Shown: in pieces, positions 1-6,303 of the stretch
Layout of the letters: every line of letters begins with the position of its first letter
How positions within the stretch are numbered: the first letter of the stretch is position 1
Position numbers and translations under genes: made by a program
Notes under the pieces: model-generated
What the model was told of the DNA's origin: nothing
The model's database searches: none
What the model saw: only the letters and a program-made list of their open reading frames with translations
NCBI GenBank assembly: GCA_023435025.1
Contig: JAEYSE010000100.1
Coordinates: 1 to 8,072 of the forward strand
Length of the DNA: 8,072 nucleotides
Direction: 5' to 3'
From: Bacillota bacterium
Lineage (GTDB): Bacteria > Bacillota > Clostridia > Christensenellales > CAG-138

Positions 1-1490
1 TCATCCACAACATGGAGATATTCTACTGATTCGTCTTGTTGCACGGAAAGCAGTGATTTTATATCGGAACCGTCGGTTTTGATACGCATAATACCTGTGG
101 GGTCTCGAAAATACACCCAATCCCCCACCACGTTGATACATTCTACCTTGCCAGAATCGGCGAGCGTCTCGCGGCCTGTTCCGTCGAGCCTCTCCTTATA
201 AAGCCCGCCCGCTCCCTCCGTAAAGTAGATCCAATCCCCCTGCTGCGCAGCGTATCCTAAGTTGCCGATATTGACCGATGTGTTTCCCCTTGTATTGAAA
301 ACTTCGGGCGTAGCCATCGCGGTTGCGACGGGAGTCGGCGCCGCAGTTTCCAAAAGCGCTGCGCCGGGCTCTTTCTTCCCGCCGCTGAGCACGATAATCA
401 GCACGAGAGCGAGGCCCGCAACGGAACCGAAAGCCGCCCAGATCCATTTGGGCAGCGAGATATTCTTCTTTGACTTTGCGCTTGGTTCTGCCTTTAGATA
501 AGGCTCCGAAGCTATGCCCTGAAGAGCTCTGGAAAGCTGCGTAATGTCCTGATGCCGGTCTTTTTTCATGACCGCGAGGCCCTTTAAAAGCGCAGCCTCT
601 ACCTGCGGTTTTATGAAAATGCCCAAGCGGGAAGGCGGCTGCAGCGGATCTTCCCCCATGCGCTCGAGCGCCTCCGGCGGCGTTTCACCGGTGATGCATT
701 TGTATATGGTAGCGCACAGCGCGTATACATCCGTCCAAGGTCCCTGCTCACCACGCGTCTGGTACTGTTCCCAGGGCGCGTACCCCATTTTAAATATCAC
801 CGAGCGGCTGCGCTCTTCTGCCGATGCAAATTCCCGCGCCGCGCCAAAGTCGATCAGCTTTGCGCCGCGTTCCGTTAACATGATATTGTCCGGGCTGATA
901 TCGCGGTGAATAAGCCCTGCCCCATGCACCTGTGCAAGCGATTCCATGACCGGCGCAACAATTGATAGCGTTTCCTCAATGGGCAGCCTGCTGCCTCGGT
1001 CTTTGAGCGTTTGCTTCAAAGTAATGCCGTCCACATATTCCATGACGATATACGCCGTGCCGTTTTCACGGAAATAGTCCTTTACTGAAACGATGCCGGG
1101 CAGCGAATAGAATTTTGCGAGTACCTTCGCCTCCCCCACGAACCGCTCAAGGCCCTTTTGATACTGCTCCCCGGCCTCCCCTGTGAACGGCGTGACAGAG
1201 CGTGTATCCCCGGATGCCTGCCGCGTCACCATGCCCGAAGGGAAATATTCCTTGATGGCGACGCGAAGCTCCAAGTTCAGGTCAAATCCAATATACGTAA
1301 TTCCAAAGCCGCCTTCCCCCAATACGCGGCCCACGAGGTATTTCCCGTTTACGATGGAGCGGGGCGGAAGATGGTGCGGCACGCTGGAATAACCGGATGC
1401 GTCCCATCCGCAATGCTCACAAGTGCCATCTTGCTTGCCGCGCAGCCTCATACACCCCGTGCAAAGCTTTTCGTAGCAGGAAATATCCAC
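1..1490 (-). CDS. Zinc-ribbon Ser/Thr protein kinase with one membrane segment and DUF5050-like outside domain (3' end beyond window)
   Basis: Predicted membrane-anchored Hanks-type Ser/Thr kinase; 496 residues are visible and the C-terminus lies off the left edge. Order from the sequence: zinc ribbon (C10xxC13, C24xxC27), glycine-rich loop GEGGFG (58-63), VAIK lysine K80, catalytic HRDISPDN (Asp about 197), DFG (Asp about 214), APWEQ activation segment, kinase end near 325. A hydrophobic segment follows at about 346-366, then an Ala/Pro/Thr linker and two copies of a DW[IV]YF...[KR]xDG[TS] pattern at about 415-480, as in DUF5050 beta-propeller-like repeats, probably outside the cell. Start: no ATG precedes the zinc ribbon in this frame (in-frame TAA near 1542-1544). 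GTG at 1490 has AAAGGA nine bases upstream and aligns with the N-terminus of the paralogue at 2143-3864, with the glycine loop at the same residue number. The kinase domains are alike at roughly three quarters of positions by eye. The ligand and targets are unknown. Confidence 0.9.
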   Translation of the reverse strand, partial: MDISCYEKLCTGCMRLRGKQDGTCEHCGWDASGYSSVPHHLPPRSIVNGKYLVGRVLGEGGFGITYIGFDLNLELRVAIKEYFPSGMVTRQASGDTRSVTPFTGEAGEQYQKGLERFVGEAKVLAKFYSLPGIVSVKDYFRENGTAYIVMEYVDGITLKQTLKDRGSRLPIEETLSIVAPVMESLAQVHGAGLIHRDISPDNIMLTERGAKLIDFGAAREFASAEERSRSVIFKMGYAPWEQYQTRGEQGPWTDVYALCATIYKCITGETPPEALERMGEDPLQPPSRLGIFIKPQVEAALLKGLAVMKKDRHQDITQLSRALQGIASEPYLKAEPSAKSKKNISLPKWIWAAFGSVAGLALVLIIVLSGGKKEPGAALLETAAPTPVATAMATPEVFNTRGNTSVNIGNLGYAAQQGDWIYFTEGAGGLYKERLDGTGRETLADSGKVECINVVGDWVYFRDPTGIMRIKTDGSDIKSLLSVQQDESVEYLHVVD

Positions 1491-1551
1491 TATCTTCCAT
1501 CCTTTCCGCGCACTCGGCGATATCCCGACATGGATACAAATTTATGGGTAC

Positions 1552-1583
1552 ACAGGGATTGGCATAGCCGGGCCATACCCTGT
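1552..1583. repeat. Inverted repeat (stem-loop) between the membrane-protein gene and the downstream kinase gene
   Basis: The arms ACAGGG (1552-1557) and CCCTGT (1578-1583) pair perfectly. After a 2x2 mismatch, inner arms TGGC (1560-1563) and GCCA (1572-1575) pair around an 8-base loop. There is no T-run after it on either strand, so it is not a standard intrinsic terminator. It sits in the 115-bp gap between two genes read in the same direction and could be an RNA-processing or attenuation structure, or a protein-binding site. I see no convincing separate promoter in this gap, so the downstream kinase is probably co-transcribed. Confidence 0.45.
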
Positions 1584-1605
1584 TAATAAATGATAAGAGT
1601 ATGCA

Positions 1606-2136
1606 TTATCCGATTTTTTCCGAAACAGGCTCCACCACAGCTTTCGACGGCAGAAGCGCAACGAGCACATATAAAAGCAGGCCCTGTGGCAGACTCCACA
1701 CCGTATCCCACAGCTGCGGCAAAAGAAAAAGTTCTCTTAATACATTGTGTGCGCTCTTAAGCAGCACCTCTTTTGGCGTCCCTCTCCAAGCATTAACAAT
1801 TTCAGGACTTAAGAAGCTTCTTAATATATACACAGTCGCAAGCAAGGCCAAAATCACGCGAACGACCGTCAAGAGCCAGGGCAGCATTTTTTGTGTGAAT
1901 TCCCACTTGCCGGGCATTACAATGGCGAGCATGATCAGAGATAGGCCTGCCAGCCCCTCTATATACCTGCACCGGTCAGAAAGCATGGCTGCAACCAAAA
2001 GCGCTCCAATCAACCCAATGAACCAAGGTATCAGCTTCCGCCCAAACGACCCTTTGTTGGCTGCTGCGATGGCGAGCACAACCAGGAGAACTCCTTGGGA
2101 TATCTGAATGAACGTCCACATTCCACTATCTTCCAC
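1606..2136 (-). CDS. Short multi-pass membrane protein, likely the detached C-terminal part of the upstream kinase
   Basis: A 176-residue hydrophobic protein of no recognised named family. Hydrophobic segments lie at about 7-26, 35-52, 58-75, 84-104 and 149-163. Two short signatures, RKLIPW (33-38) and QKMLPW (82-87), match QKILPW and QKALPW in the C-terminus of the kinase immediately upstream, so both proteins are built from the same two-helix repeat. It begins with GTG at 2136, with GAGGGGG nine bases upstream overlapping the end of the kinase gene; ATG at 2121 is a weaker alternative. Its frame is the same as that of the kinase: only TAA (2143-2145) and two codons separate them. The first helix here completes the repeat that the kinase stop cuts in half. 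It may be a separate subunit made by translational coupling, or the lost or readthrough tail of one larger kinase. There is no enzymatic motif. Confidence 0.75.
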   Translation of the reverse strand: MEDSGMWTFIQISQGVLLVVLAIAAANKGSFGRKLIPWFIGLIGALLVAAMLSDRCRYIEGLAGLSLIMLAIVMPGKWEFTQKMLPWLLTVVRVILALLATVYILRSFLSPEIVNAWRGTPKEVLLKSAHNVLRELFLLPQLWDTVWSLPQGLLLYVLVALLPSKAVVEPVSEKIG

Positions 2137-2145
2137 GTCGTCTTA
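2130..2145 (-). other. In-frame TAA stop joining two halves of one apparent reading frame, with overlapping ribosome binding site
   Basis: Read on the minus strand, the kinase ends Ala-Arg-Gly-TAA, followed by GAC GAC GTG GAA in the same frame. No frameshift is needed to read from kinase to membrane protein. The GAGGGGG just before and into the stop has good spacing to the GTG, which fits termination followed by re-initiation. The stop lies in the loop between the two helices of one repeat unit, where other units carry a polar loop such as NGEKTGD. Recoding cannot be told from a true stop by sequence alone. Confidence 0.7.
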
Positions 2146-3864
2146 CCCCCTCGCTATTGTCTCAAGTATGCGAAGTAAGCCCAGAAGCCCAATCACCCAG
2201 GGCAGCGCCTTTTGTGCAAATTGTCTGATATTCAGCGCCGGGAGCGGTTCCGCCTTTTCATTGGAGGCAATGCCTTTACGGGGATTTGGCAATACAACGG
2301 CGATTACGATCAGCATTACCGCCAAAAGGATTGATAAGAACACATCCCCCGTCTTCTCGCCATTGACCACAAACCAGCTTGCATATACAACCAAGAATAT
2401 CTGCAGCAGAGTAAGCGCCCACGGCAATAGAAAGGTTTTCGCAAGCGGCGGTTTCATTCGCTTCGCTATCGCGATAACAATCAAGCACAACCCGACCGCA
2501 ATGTTGATAGCAGCGAATCCCACGCCCATTTCCGGACCAAACGCAAATATAAACAGCGAAACGGCCAGTAAACCGGTTACGTAGGGCTGCGCGCTCTTCA
2601 ACACAGGCCATTTGTTTAACTTGATAATCCCTAGCATAATAAGCGGTACGCCCATCAGCAGCAACATCAAGCTCTCTACGGTAAAAGATACGCAGAATAC
2701 GCCAACAAACAATATCCCCGGCAGCCCCAGCGCCCAGGGCAGTATCTTTTGCCCGAGCGGCTTGTATCCGGGCTGCGGCAGCGGCTCAATGCCCGGCGCT
2801 GGCTGCGGCCTGGCTGCGCCGGGTTCTGCCGGACGAGTTCTCTTTTCTTCTTCGCGCCGTTCCTTGTGCGCGGTTGTTCTTTCCGTATCCGGTGCAGCCA
2901 ACGCTTGCCCCGCATACAGCGCAACCATTAGTTGCGGAACATCCTGATACCGGTTCTTTTTGAGTACCGCCAGCCCTTTTAGAATCGCCGCCTGTACGGA
3001 TGCATCCACGCCCGGAGGTGTCAACGCATCCTCTACCACCCGCTCGGTCGCTTCCGGCGGGGTTGCGCCTGTGATGCACTTATAAACCGTGGCGCACAAC
3101 GCGTACACGTCCGTCCATGGCCCCTGCTCCCCGCGCGTTTGGTACTGCTCGTACGGCGCGTAGCCGGATTTGAGTGTTACAGTACGGCTGCGGTTCTCTT
3201 CATCCACGTAGGTACGCGCCGCGCCAAAGTCTATGAGCTTAGCGCCGCGCCGGGTCAGCATAATGTTGTCCGGGCTGATGTCTCGGTGGATAATGCCCGC
3301 CCCGTGCACCAACGCCAGCGACTCCATGACCGGACGCAGTATTAAGAGCGTTTCTTCCATTGCCAGCCTGCCGCCCTTTCGAGCGACATACTGCTTGAGC
3401 GTTTCGCCCTCGATATACTCCATGACAATATACGCCGTGGAATTTTCCCGGAAAAAGTCCTTGACTGAAACGATGCCGCCTAAATCATAAAACTTGGCCA
3501 GGCTTCTCGCTTCCTGCACAAAGCGGTCTAAGCCCCTGCCATACTGCTCTCCCTGCGTGGTAAAAGGTATTACGGACATCGTGCCGCTTACCTGCCGCGT
3601 AACGAGGCCATTGGGATAATACTCTTTGATAGCGACGCGCAGCTCCAGATTGAGATCGAACCCGATGTAGGTAATCCCGAAGCCGCCCTCGCCTAAGCAC
3701 CTGCCGACGAGGTACTTGCCGTTCAATATGGAACCGGGCTGAAGCTGGTGCAGAGGTGCTTCGTACCCAGCGGCGTCAAACCCGCAGCGCTGGCAGACGC
3801 CGGGAGAAGCCGTCTCCCGCATGCAGCCAAGGCAAACAGAATCCAGAGAAGTCAGATCAGGCAT
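2143..3864 (-). CDS. Zinc-ribbon Ser/Thr protein kinase with multi-pass repeat-containing membrane C-terminus
   Basis: Predicted integral-membrane Hanks-type kinase of 573 residues that would phosphorylate Ser/Thr on cytoplasmic proteins. Features in order: zinc ribbon C11xxC14/C24xxC27; glycine loop GEGGFG 58-63; ATP-binding K80; probable helix-C E118; HRDISPDN with catalytic D195; DFG D212; APYEQ 236-240; kinase end near 320. A charged and Pro-rich linker spans about 325-370. About seven hydrophobic segments follow at roughly 375-394, 396-414, 428-442, 448-467, 478-500, 508-526 and 554-567. LPW marks the start of repeat units at 375, 480 and 554, and the motif EPLP...QKxLPW occurs twice. 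The start is ATG 3864 because AAAGGAG lies a few bases upstream; the in-frame TTG at 3885 is less likely. The HRD loop has Ser where most Ser/Thr kinases have Lys; its paralogue at 1-1490 has the same. The protein stops in the middle of a repeat unit whose other half is encoded just downstream. Confidence 0.92.
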   Translation of the reverse strand: MPDLTSLDSVCLGCMRETASPGVCQRCGFDAAGYEAPLHQLQPGSILNGKYLVGRCLGEGGFGITYIGFDLNLELRVAIKEYYPNGLVTRQVSGTMSVIPFTTQGEQYGRGLDRFVQEARSLAKFYDLGGIVSVKDFFRENSTAYIVMEYIEGETLKQYVARKGGRLAMEETLLILRPVMESLALVHGAGIIHRDISPDNIMLTRRGAKLIDFGAARTYVDEENRSRTVTLKSGYAPYEQYQTRGEQGPWTDVYALCATVYKCITGATPPEATERVVEDALTPPGVDASVQAAILKGLAVLKKNRYQDVPQLMVALYAGQALAAPDTERTTAHKERREEEKRTRPAEPGAARPQPAPGIEPLPQPGYKPLGQKILPWALGLPGILFVGVFCVSFTVESLMLLLMGVPLIMLGIIKLNKWPVLKSAQPYVTGLLAVSLFIFAFGPEMGVGFAAINIAVGLCLIVIAIAKRMKPPLAKTFLLPWALTLLQIFLVVYASWFVVNGEKTGDVFLSILLAVMLIVIAVVLPNPRKGIASNEKAEPLPALNIRQFAQKALPWVIGLLGLLRILETIARG

Positions 3865-3898
3865 ATGCTCTCCTTTCAAATCCAAAATCCGGAAACAG

Positions 3899-3928
3899 CT
3901 TATATAGTTGTAAATAAATGAATTGTAA
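3899..3928 (-). promoter_or_regulatory. Possible promoter for the kinase cluster
   Basis: On the minus strand, TTACAA (3928-3923) is followed after 18 bases by TATAAG (3904-3899), about 35 bases before the kinase ATG. The -10 matches five of six consensus positions but the -35 only about three. A second TTACAA at 3913-3908 makes a direct repeat 15 bases apart, which might be an operator. Weak call based on position and base composition. Confidence 0.3.
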
Positions 3929-3973
3929 CGAATGCAGGTTCGGCTGCTACCCGCGGTTTTTTAACGCACAATA

Positions 3974-3984
3974 GGCAGGCTGCC
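3974..3984. repeat. Short palindrome in the divergent control region
   Basis: GGCAG and CTGCC flank a single G, giving an 11-bp near-perfect palindrome in the 262-bp region between the divergent kinase and histidine-kinase genes. It has no T-run and lies upstream of both promoter candidates. A regulator-binding site is possible but short palindromes also occur by chance. Confidence 0.3.
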
Positions 3985-4022
3985 AACCTTTCATGAGTAT
4001 AACACGAAAAAAACCTATAATG

Positions 4023-4041
4023 TTCCTAAAAAACATAGGAA
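4023..4041. promoter_or_regulatory. Inverted repeat, candidate operator upstream of the histidine kinase operon
   Basis: TTCCTA (4023-4028) and TAGGAA (4036-4041) form a perfect 6-bp inverted repeat with 7 bases between. It lies about 25 bases upstream of the predicted -35 of the histidine kinase operon, a usual place for activator binding such as by the cognate response regulator. The regulator is inferred, not shown. Confidence 0.35.
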
Positions 4042-4065
4042 TATCTATGATTTGAATATTCTTAC

Positions 4066-4094
4066 ATGACTTTTGTAGGGCAATACGGTATGAT
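4066..4094 (+). promoter_or_regulatory. Probable sigma-A-type promoter of the two-component operon
   Basis: ATGACT (4066-4071, four of six to TTGACA) and TATGAT (4089-4094, five of six to TATAAT) are separated by 17 bases. The -10 ends about 32 bases before the ATG at 4127, leaving a short leader with GGAGAG just before the start. Spacing and -10 are good, the -35 is moderate. Confidence 0.55.
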
Positions 4095-4126
4095 ATGTAA
4101 AGGAAAATTATACCCATGGAGAGCCT

Positions 4127-5521
4127 ATGTTATTTACGGCATTGCTTTGGTTGCTCTCATTCATCATATATCTTTCGGACAGGCACAGCAAAACCAACCA
4201 GTGGTGCGCCATGAGCGGGCTACTTTTTAGCCTGGGCCCATTCAAGGAATTCCTTTTTTTTAATATCGCACCCCGGTTGACGGAACAATTCAATACCCCC
4301 GGCTTTCCGGTACTTGCAGAGAGTATATACTCTATTATGACGGCGGCATTGTATGATTTCGTTATGCCCTGCCTCTTTATATTTGCGCTGTATTTTTACG
4401 AATATCATCTCATTCAGCCACGGAAATTTCGTATGTTTCGAATTCTCGCACTATGCCTTCCGTTGCCGCTGATGCTTGTTTTCCCGCCCCTTATGACGCG
4501 GGAGCTTCAGCAGACCAGCCTGGCCTTTTGGTACACCATAACCATATATAACGTAGCATATGGCATTCTTGCCACAGTTCTAATGATAAAAGCGGTGTTA
4601 GTCGAAAAGTGGACGGCAAAGCGCCGCGAAAAACGGCGCATCGCGCTTGTTGTGCTGCCGCCGGTATGGTTTTGGTTAATTACGATATTTGTTATCCACT
4701 CCCTGCGGGTGGAGGCGCTCTTTAAGGTCTGGCAAGGAAACGCCTATCTCCTTGGGGCAATCGTGGCGTTCTATCTCGTGGCCGCATTCCGGGAAGGAAT
4801 GATGGGTATCCGTTTGAGAGGCGAGAAATACAAATGGGACGGTCCCAGGCATACGGTAGACAAAGGGGCCTGGTATACAAGCCATATTCTCAAAAATGAG
4901 GTTACCAAAATTGAATGGTGCATGGAAAACCTGGCGGCGCAGTTAAACGGGGAGCCTCCGGAGGAGTTTAAGATCATTGGCCGGTCCACAGAACACTTAA
5001 AACGATTTGTCCACAAAACGCAGCTATATTCCAACGACATCCTGCTCGAGCGGGAACCCTACCTGGTAAAAGACCTGATTGAAAGCTCCATCAATCTGTG
5101 CAGGGAGTATGCCGGAGCCGAAATAGATTTTGATGTTCTGTGCAGCGATGAAGTGATTCTATGCGATAAGGACCATATCATTGAGGTGCTGAACAACCTC
5201 ATTTCCAACGCTGCCGACGCCATGAACCGCCGCGGAACAATTACGTTTACCTTCCTGGAAAACGCCTCCCGAAAATATCAGGCACTGCATGTGCAGGATA
5301 CCGGCTGCGGCATCCCGCGGGAAAACATGCGCCGGCTGTTTGAGCCTTACTTTAGCACAAAGACTTCCAACAGCAATTTTGGTCTGGGGCTTGCGTATTG
5401 CTTTAACATTATGAAGCGCCATAACGGCTATATCGATGTGCAGAGCAAAGAAGGCGAAGGCGCTGTGTTTTCGCTGTATTTTCCCAAGCAGCGGCGCTCG
5501 GCGATGGGAGGCGTTCTATGA
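4127..5521 (+). CDS. Multi-pass membrane sensor histidine kinase
   Basis: 464 residues. The N-terminal half has about six or seven hydrophobic segments (roughly 1-17, 28-47, 67-92, 102-121, 132-155, 171-192, 205-222) with no large extracellular domain, so sensing is probably within or close to the membrane. The cytoplasmic part has an H-box HILKNE with probable phospho-acceptor H253, an N-box around LISNAADAM (N361), the G1 box DTGCGIP (D391), an F-box FEPYFSTK (405-412) and the G2 box GLGL (419-422), in the usual HATPase order. All catalytic boxes look intact. It is expected to autophosphorylate and pass phosphate to the regulator encoded immediately downstream. ATG at 4127 follows GGAGAG closely, and the 3' end overlaps the next gene in ATGA, which suggests translational coupling. 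The signal is unknown. It lies divergent from the Ser/Thr kinase cluster. Confidence 0.92.
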   Translation: MLFTALLWLLSFIIYLSDRHSKTNQWCAMSGLLFSLGPFKEFLFFNIAPRLTEQFNTPGFPVLAESIYSIMTAALYDFVMPCLFIFALYFYEYHLIQPRKFRMFRILALCLPLPLMLVFPPLMTRELQQTSLAFWYTITIYNVAYGILATVLMIKAVLVEKWTAKRREKRRIALVVLPPVWFWLITIFVIHSLRVEALFKVWQGNAYLLGAIVAFYLVAAFREGMMGIRLRGEKYKWDGPRHTVDKGAWYTSHILKNEVTKIEWCMENLAAQLNGEPPEEFKIIGRSTEHLKRFVHKTQLYSNDILLEREPYLVKDLIESSINLCREYAGAEIDFDVLCSDEVILCDKDHIIEVLNNLISNAADAMNRRGTITFTFLENASRKYQALHVQDTGCGIPRENMRRLFEPYFSTKTSNSNFGLGLAYCFNIMKRHNGYIDVQSKEGEGAVFSLYFPKQRRSAMGGVL

Positions 5522-6126
5522 AGGAAAATATCCGGTTCGTGCTGGTGGAAGACGACCAGGATTTTGTGTTTCTTGTCAAGCGCATGGCGGAGCGCGAGCC
5601 TGGGCTTGAGCTGGTTGGCTGCGCTTCCAACAAGGATGACGCCATCCGCGTCTGCTGCGAACTGCAGCCGGATATCGTATTGATGGACCTGAGCCTGTCG
5701 TCTTCGGGTTTGGAAGGTATCGCTGCATCCCGCGAAATATGTCGCCGGACGGATTCCCATGTGATTATATTGACTTCTTACGAGAACCCGCAAACCGTGG
5801 TCGACTCCTGCGTAAAAAGCATGGCGTCGGGCTATGTGTTCAAAAGCCAGTTCAACATCATAGCGGATACCATTCGCAAAACGGTAAACGGGCATACGCC
5901 GCAGCTTTACCTGATCAATTCTTTAATACTTGCGGAACTCTCTCCCGCTGAACGCGCCGTGTTTGACGCGATCATCGCCAACGACACCTATACGCTGTCC
6001 TCCCATAAAACGATCGCAAACCAAAAGACCAACGTATACAAAAAACTTGGCGTAAAAAGCCATGGCGAGCTTTTGCATCTATGGGCAAGGCGGATGAGGC
6101 ATGAAGCCTGTTACATACAGGATTGA
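5518..6126 (+). CDS. NarL-like response regulator with a shortened LuxR-type DNA-binding domain
   Basis: 202 residues. The receiver domain spans about 1-122 with the acidic pair D12/D13, phospho-acceptor D57 (LMDLSLS), switch T86 and conserved K109, so phosphotransfer from the preceding histidine kinase is expected. The C-terminal domain begins LSPAER (141-146) and ends with TNVYKKLGVKS, matching the start and end of LuxR/GerE-type HTH domains. The stretch between them is about six residues shorter than usual: the SNKEIA-containing helix is missing or replaced by NDTYTL. DNA binding is therefore likely but the fold may be altered. The ATG at 5518 overlaps the histidine kinase stop by 4 bp and has GGGAGG seven bases upstream. 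It may bind the inverted repeat before its own operon or control the divergent kinases; this is inference. Confidence 0.88.
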   Translation: MKENIRFVLVEDDQDFVFLVKRMAEREPGLELVGCASNKDDAIRVCCELQPDIVLMDLSLSSSGLEGIAASREICRRTDSHVIILTSYENPQTVVDSCVKSMASGYVFKSQFNIIADTIRKTVNGHTPQLYLINSLILAELSPAERAVFDAIIANDTYTLSSHKTIANQKTNVYKKLGVKSHGELLHLWARRMRHEACYIQD

Positions 6127-6149
6127 TATCCCTCAGAAACTGCGCGTAC

Positions 6150-6192
6150 ATAATAAAACGCCCATCTCTGCCTTATGAGCAAAGATGGGCGT
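6150..6192 (-). terminator. Intrinsic terminator for the HAD phosphatase transcript
   Basis: ACGCCCATCT (6158-6167) and AGATGGGCGT (6183-6192) form a perfect 10-bp stem with a 15-base loop. On the minus strand the stem is followed at once by TTTTATTA (6157-6150), the usual U-rich tail. On the plus strand there is no U-run, so it would stop transcripts from the response regulator less well, although the convergent position suggests it may serve both. Confidence 0.8.
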
Positions 6193-6224
6193 AAGGTTAA
6201 AAAATGTTTCTTGGAAAATGCACG

Positions 6225-6252
6225 CTAAGAAGTATTTTGTAACCTTTCTTAG
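6225..6252. repeat. Stem-loop in the HAD 3' untranslated region
   Basis: CTAAGAA (6225-6231) and TTCTTAG (6246-6252) are perfect inverted repeats around a 14-base loop. No T-run follows on either strand, so it is not a typical terminator. It lies between the HAD stop codon and the predicted terminator. Confidence 0.45.
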
Positions 6253-6259
6253 GCTTGGA

Positions 6260-6291
6260 GGACTCCGTCATTTAGAATGCTTCGGATGTCC
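6260..6291. repeat. Extended imperfect hairpin just after the HAD stop codon
   Basis: Three arms pair in order: GGAC (6260-6263) with GTCC (6288-6291), CCG (6265-6267) with CGG (6283-6285), CATT (6269-6272) with AATG (6276-6279), with a 3-base loop and small bulges. It starts 12 bases after the HAD stop on the minus strand and could protect the mRNA 3' end. Confidence 0.4.
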
Positions 6292-6303
6292 TTTGCATGC
6301 ACC

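Noticed and set aside
568..909. Long plus-strand open frames opposite the kinase genes (here and around 1158-1586, 2108-2584, 2612-2947)
   Set aside because: They are antisense to clearly coding kinase and membrane-protein frames with intact motifs, and their translations show no domain features.
1552..1583. Terminator between the membrane-protein gene and the second kinase
   Set aside because: The hairpin has no U-run after it on the minus strand, so termination is not supported.
3865..3885. Seven-residue N-terminal extension of the kinase from TTG at 3885
   Set aside because: The TTG lies upstream of the strong AAAGGAG, which clearly serves the ATG at 3864.
3918..3974. Eighteen-codon Cys-rich ORF on the plus strand in the divergent control region
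   Set aside because: No ribosome binding site precedes its ATG, it is very short, and it overlaps the likely kinase promoter.
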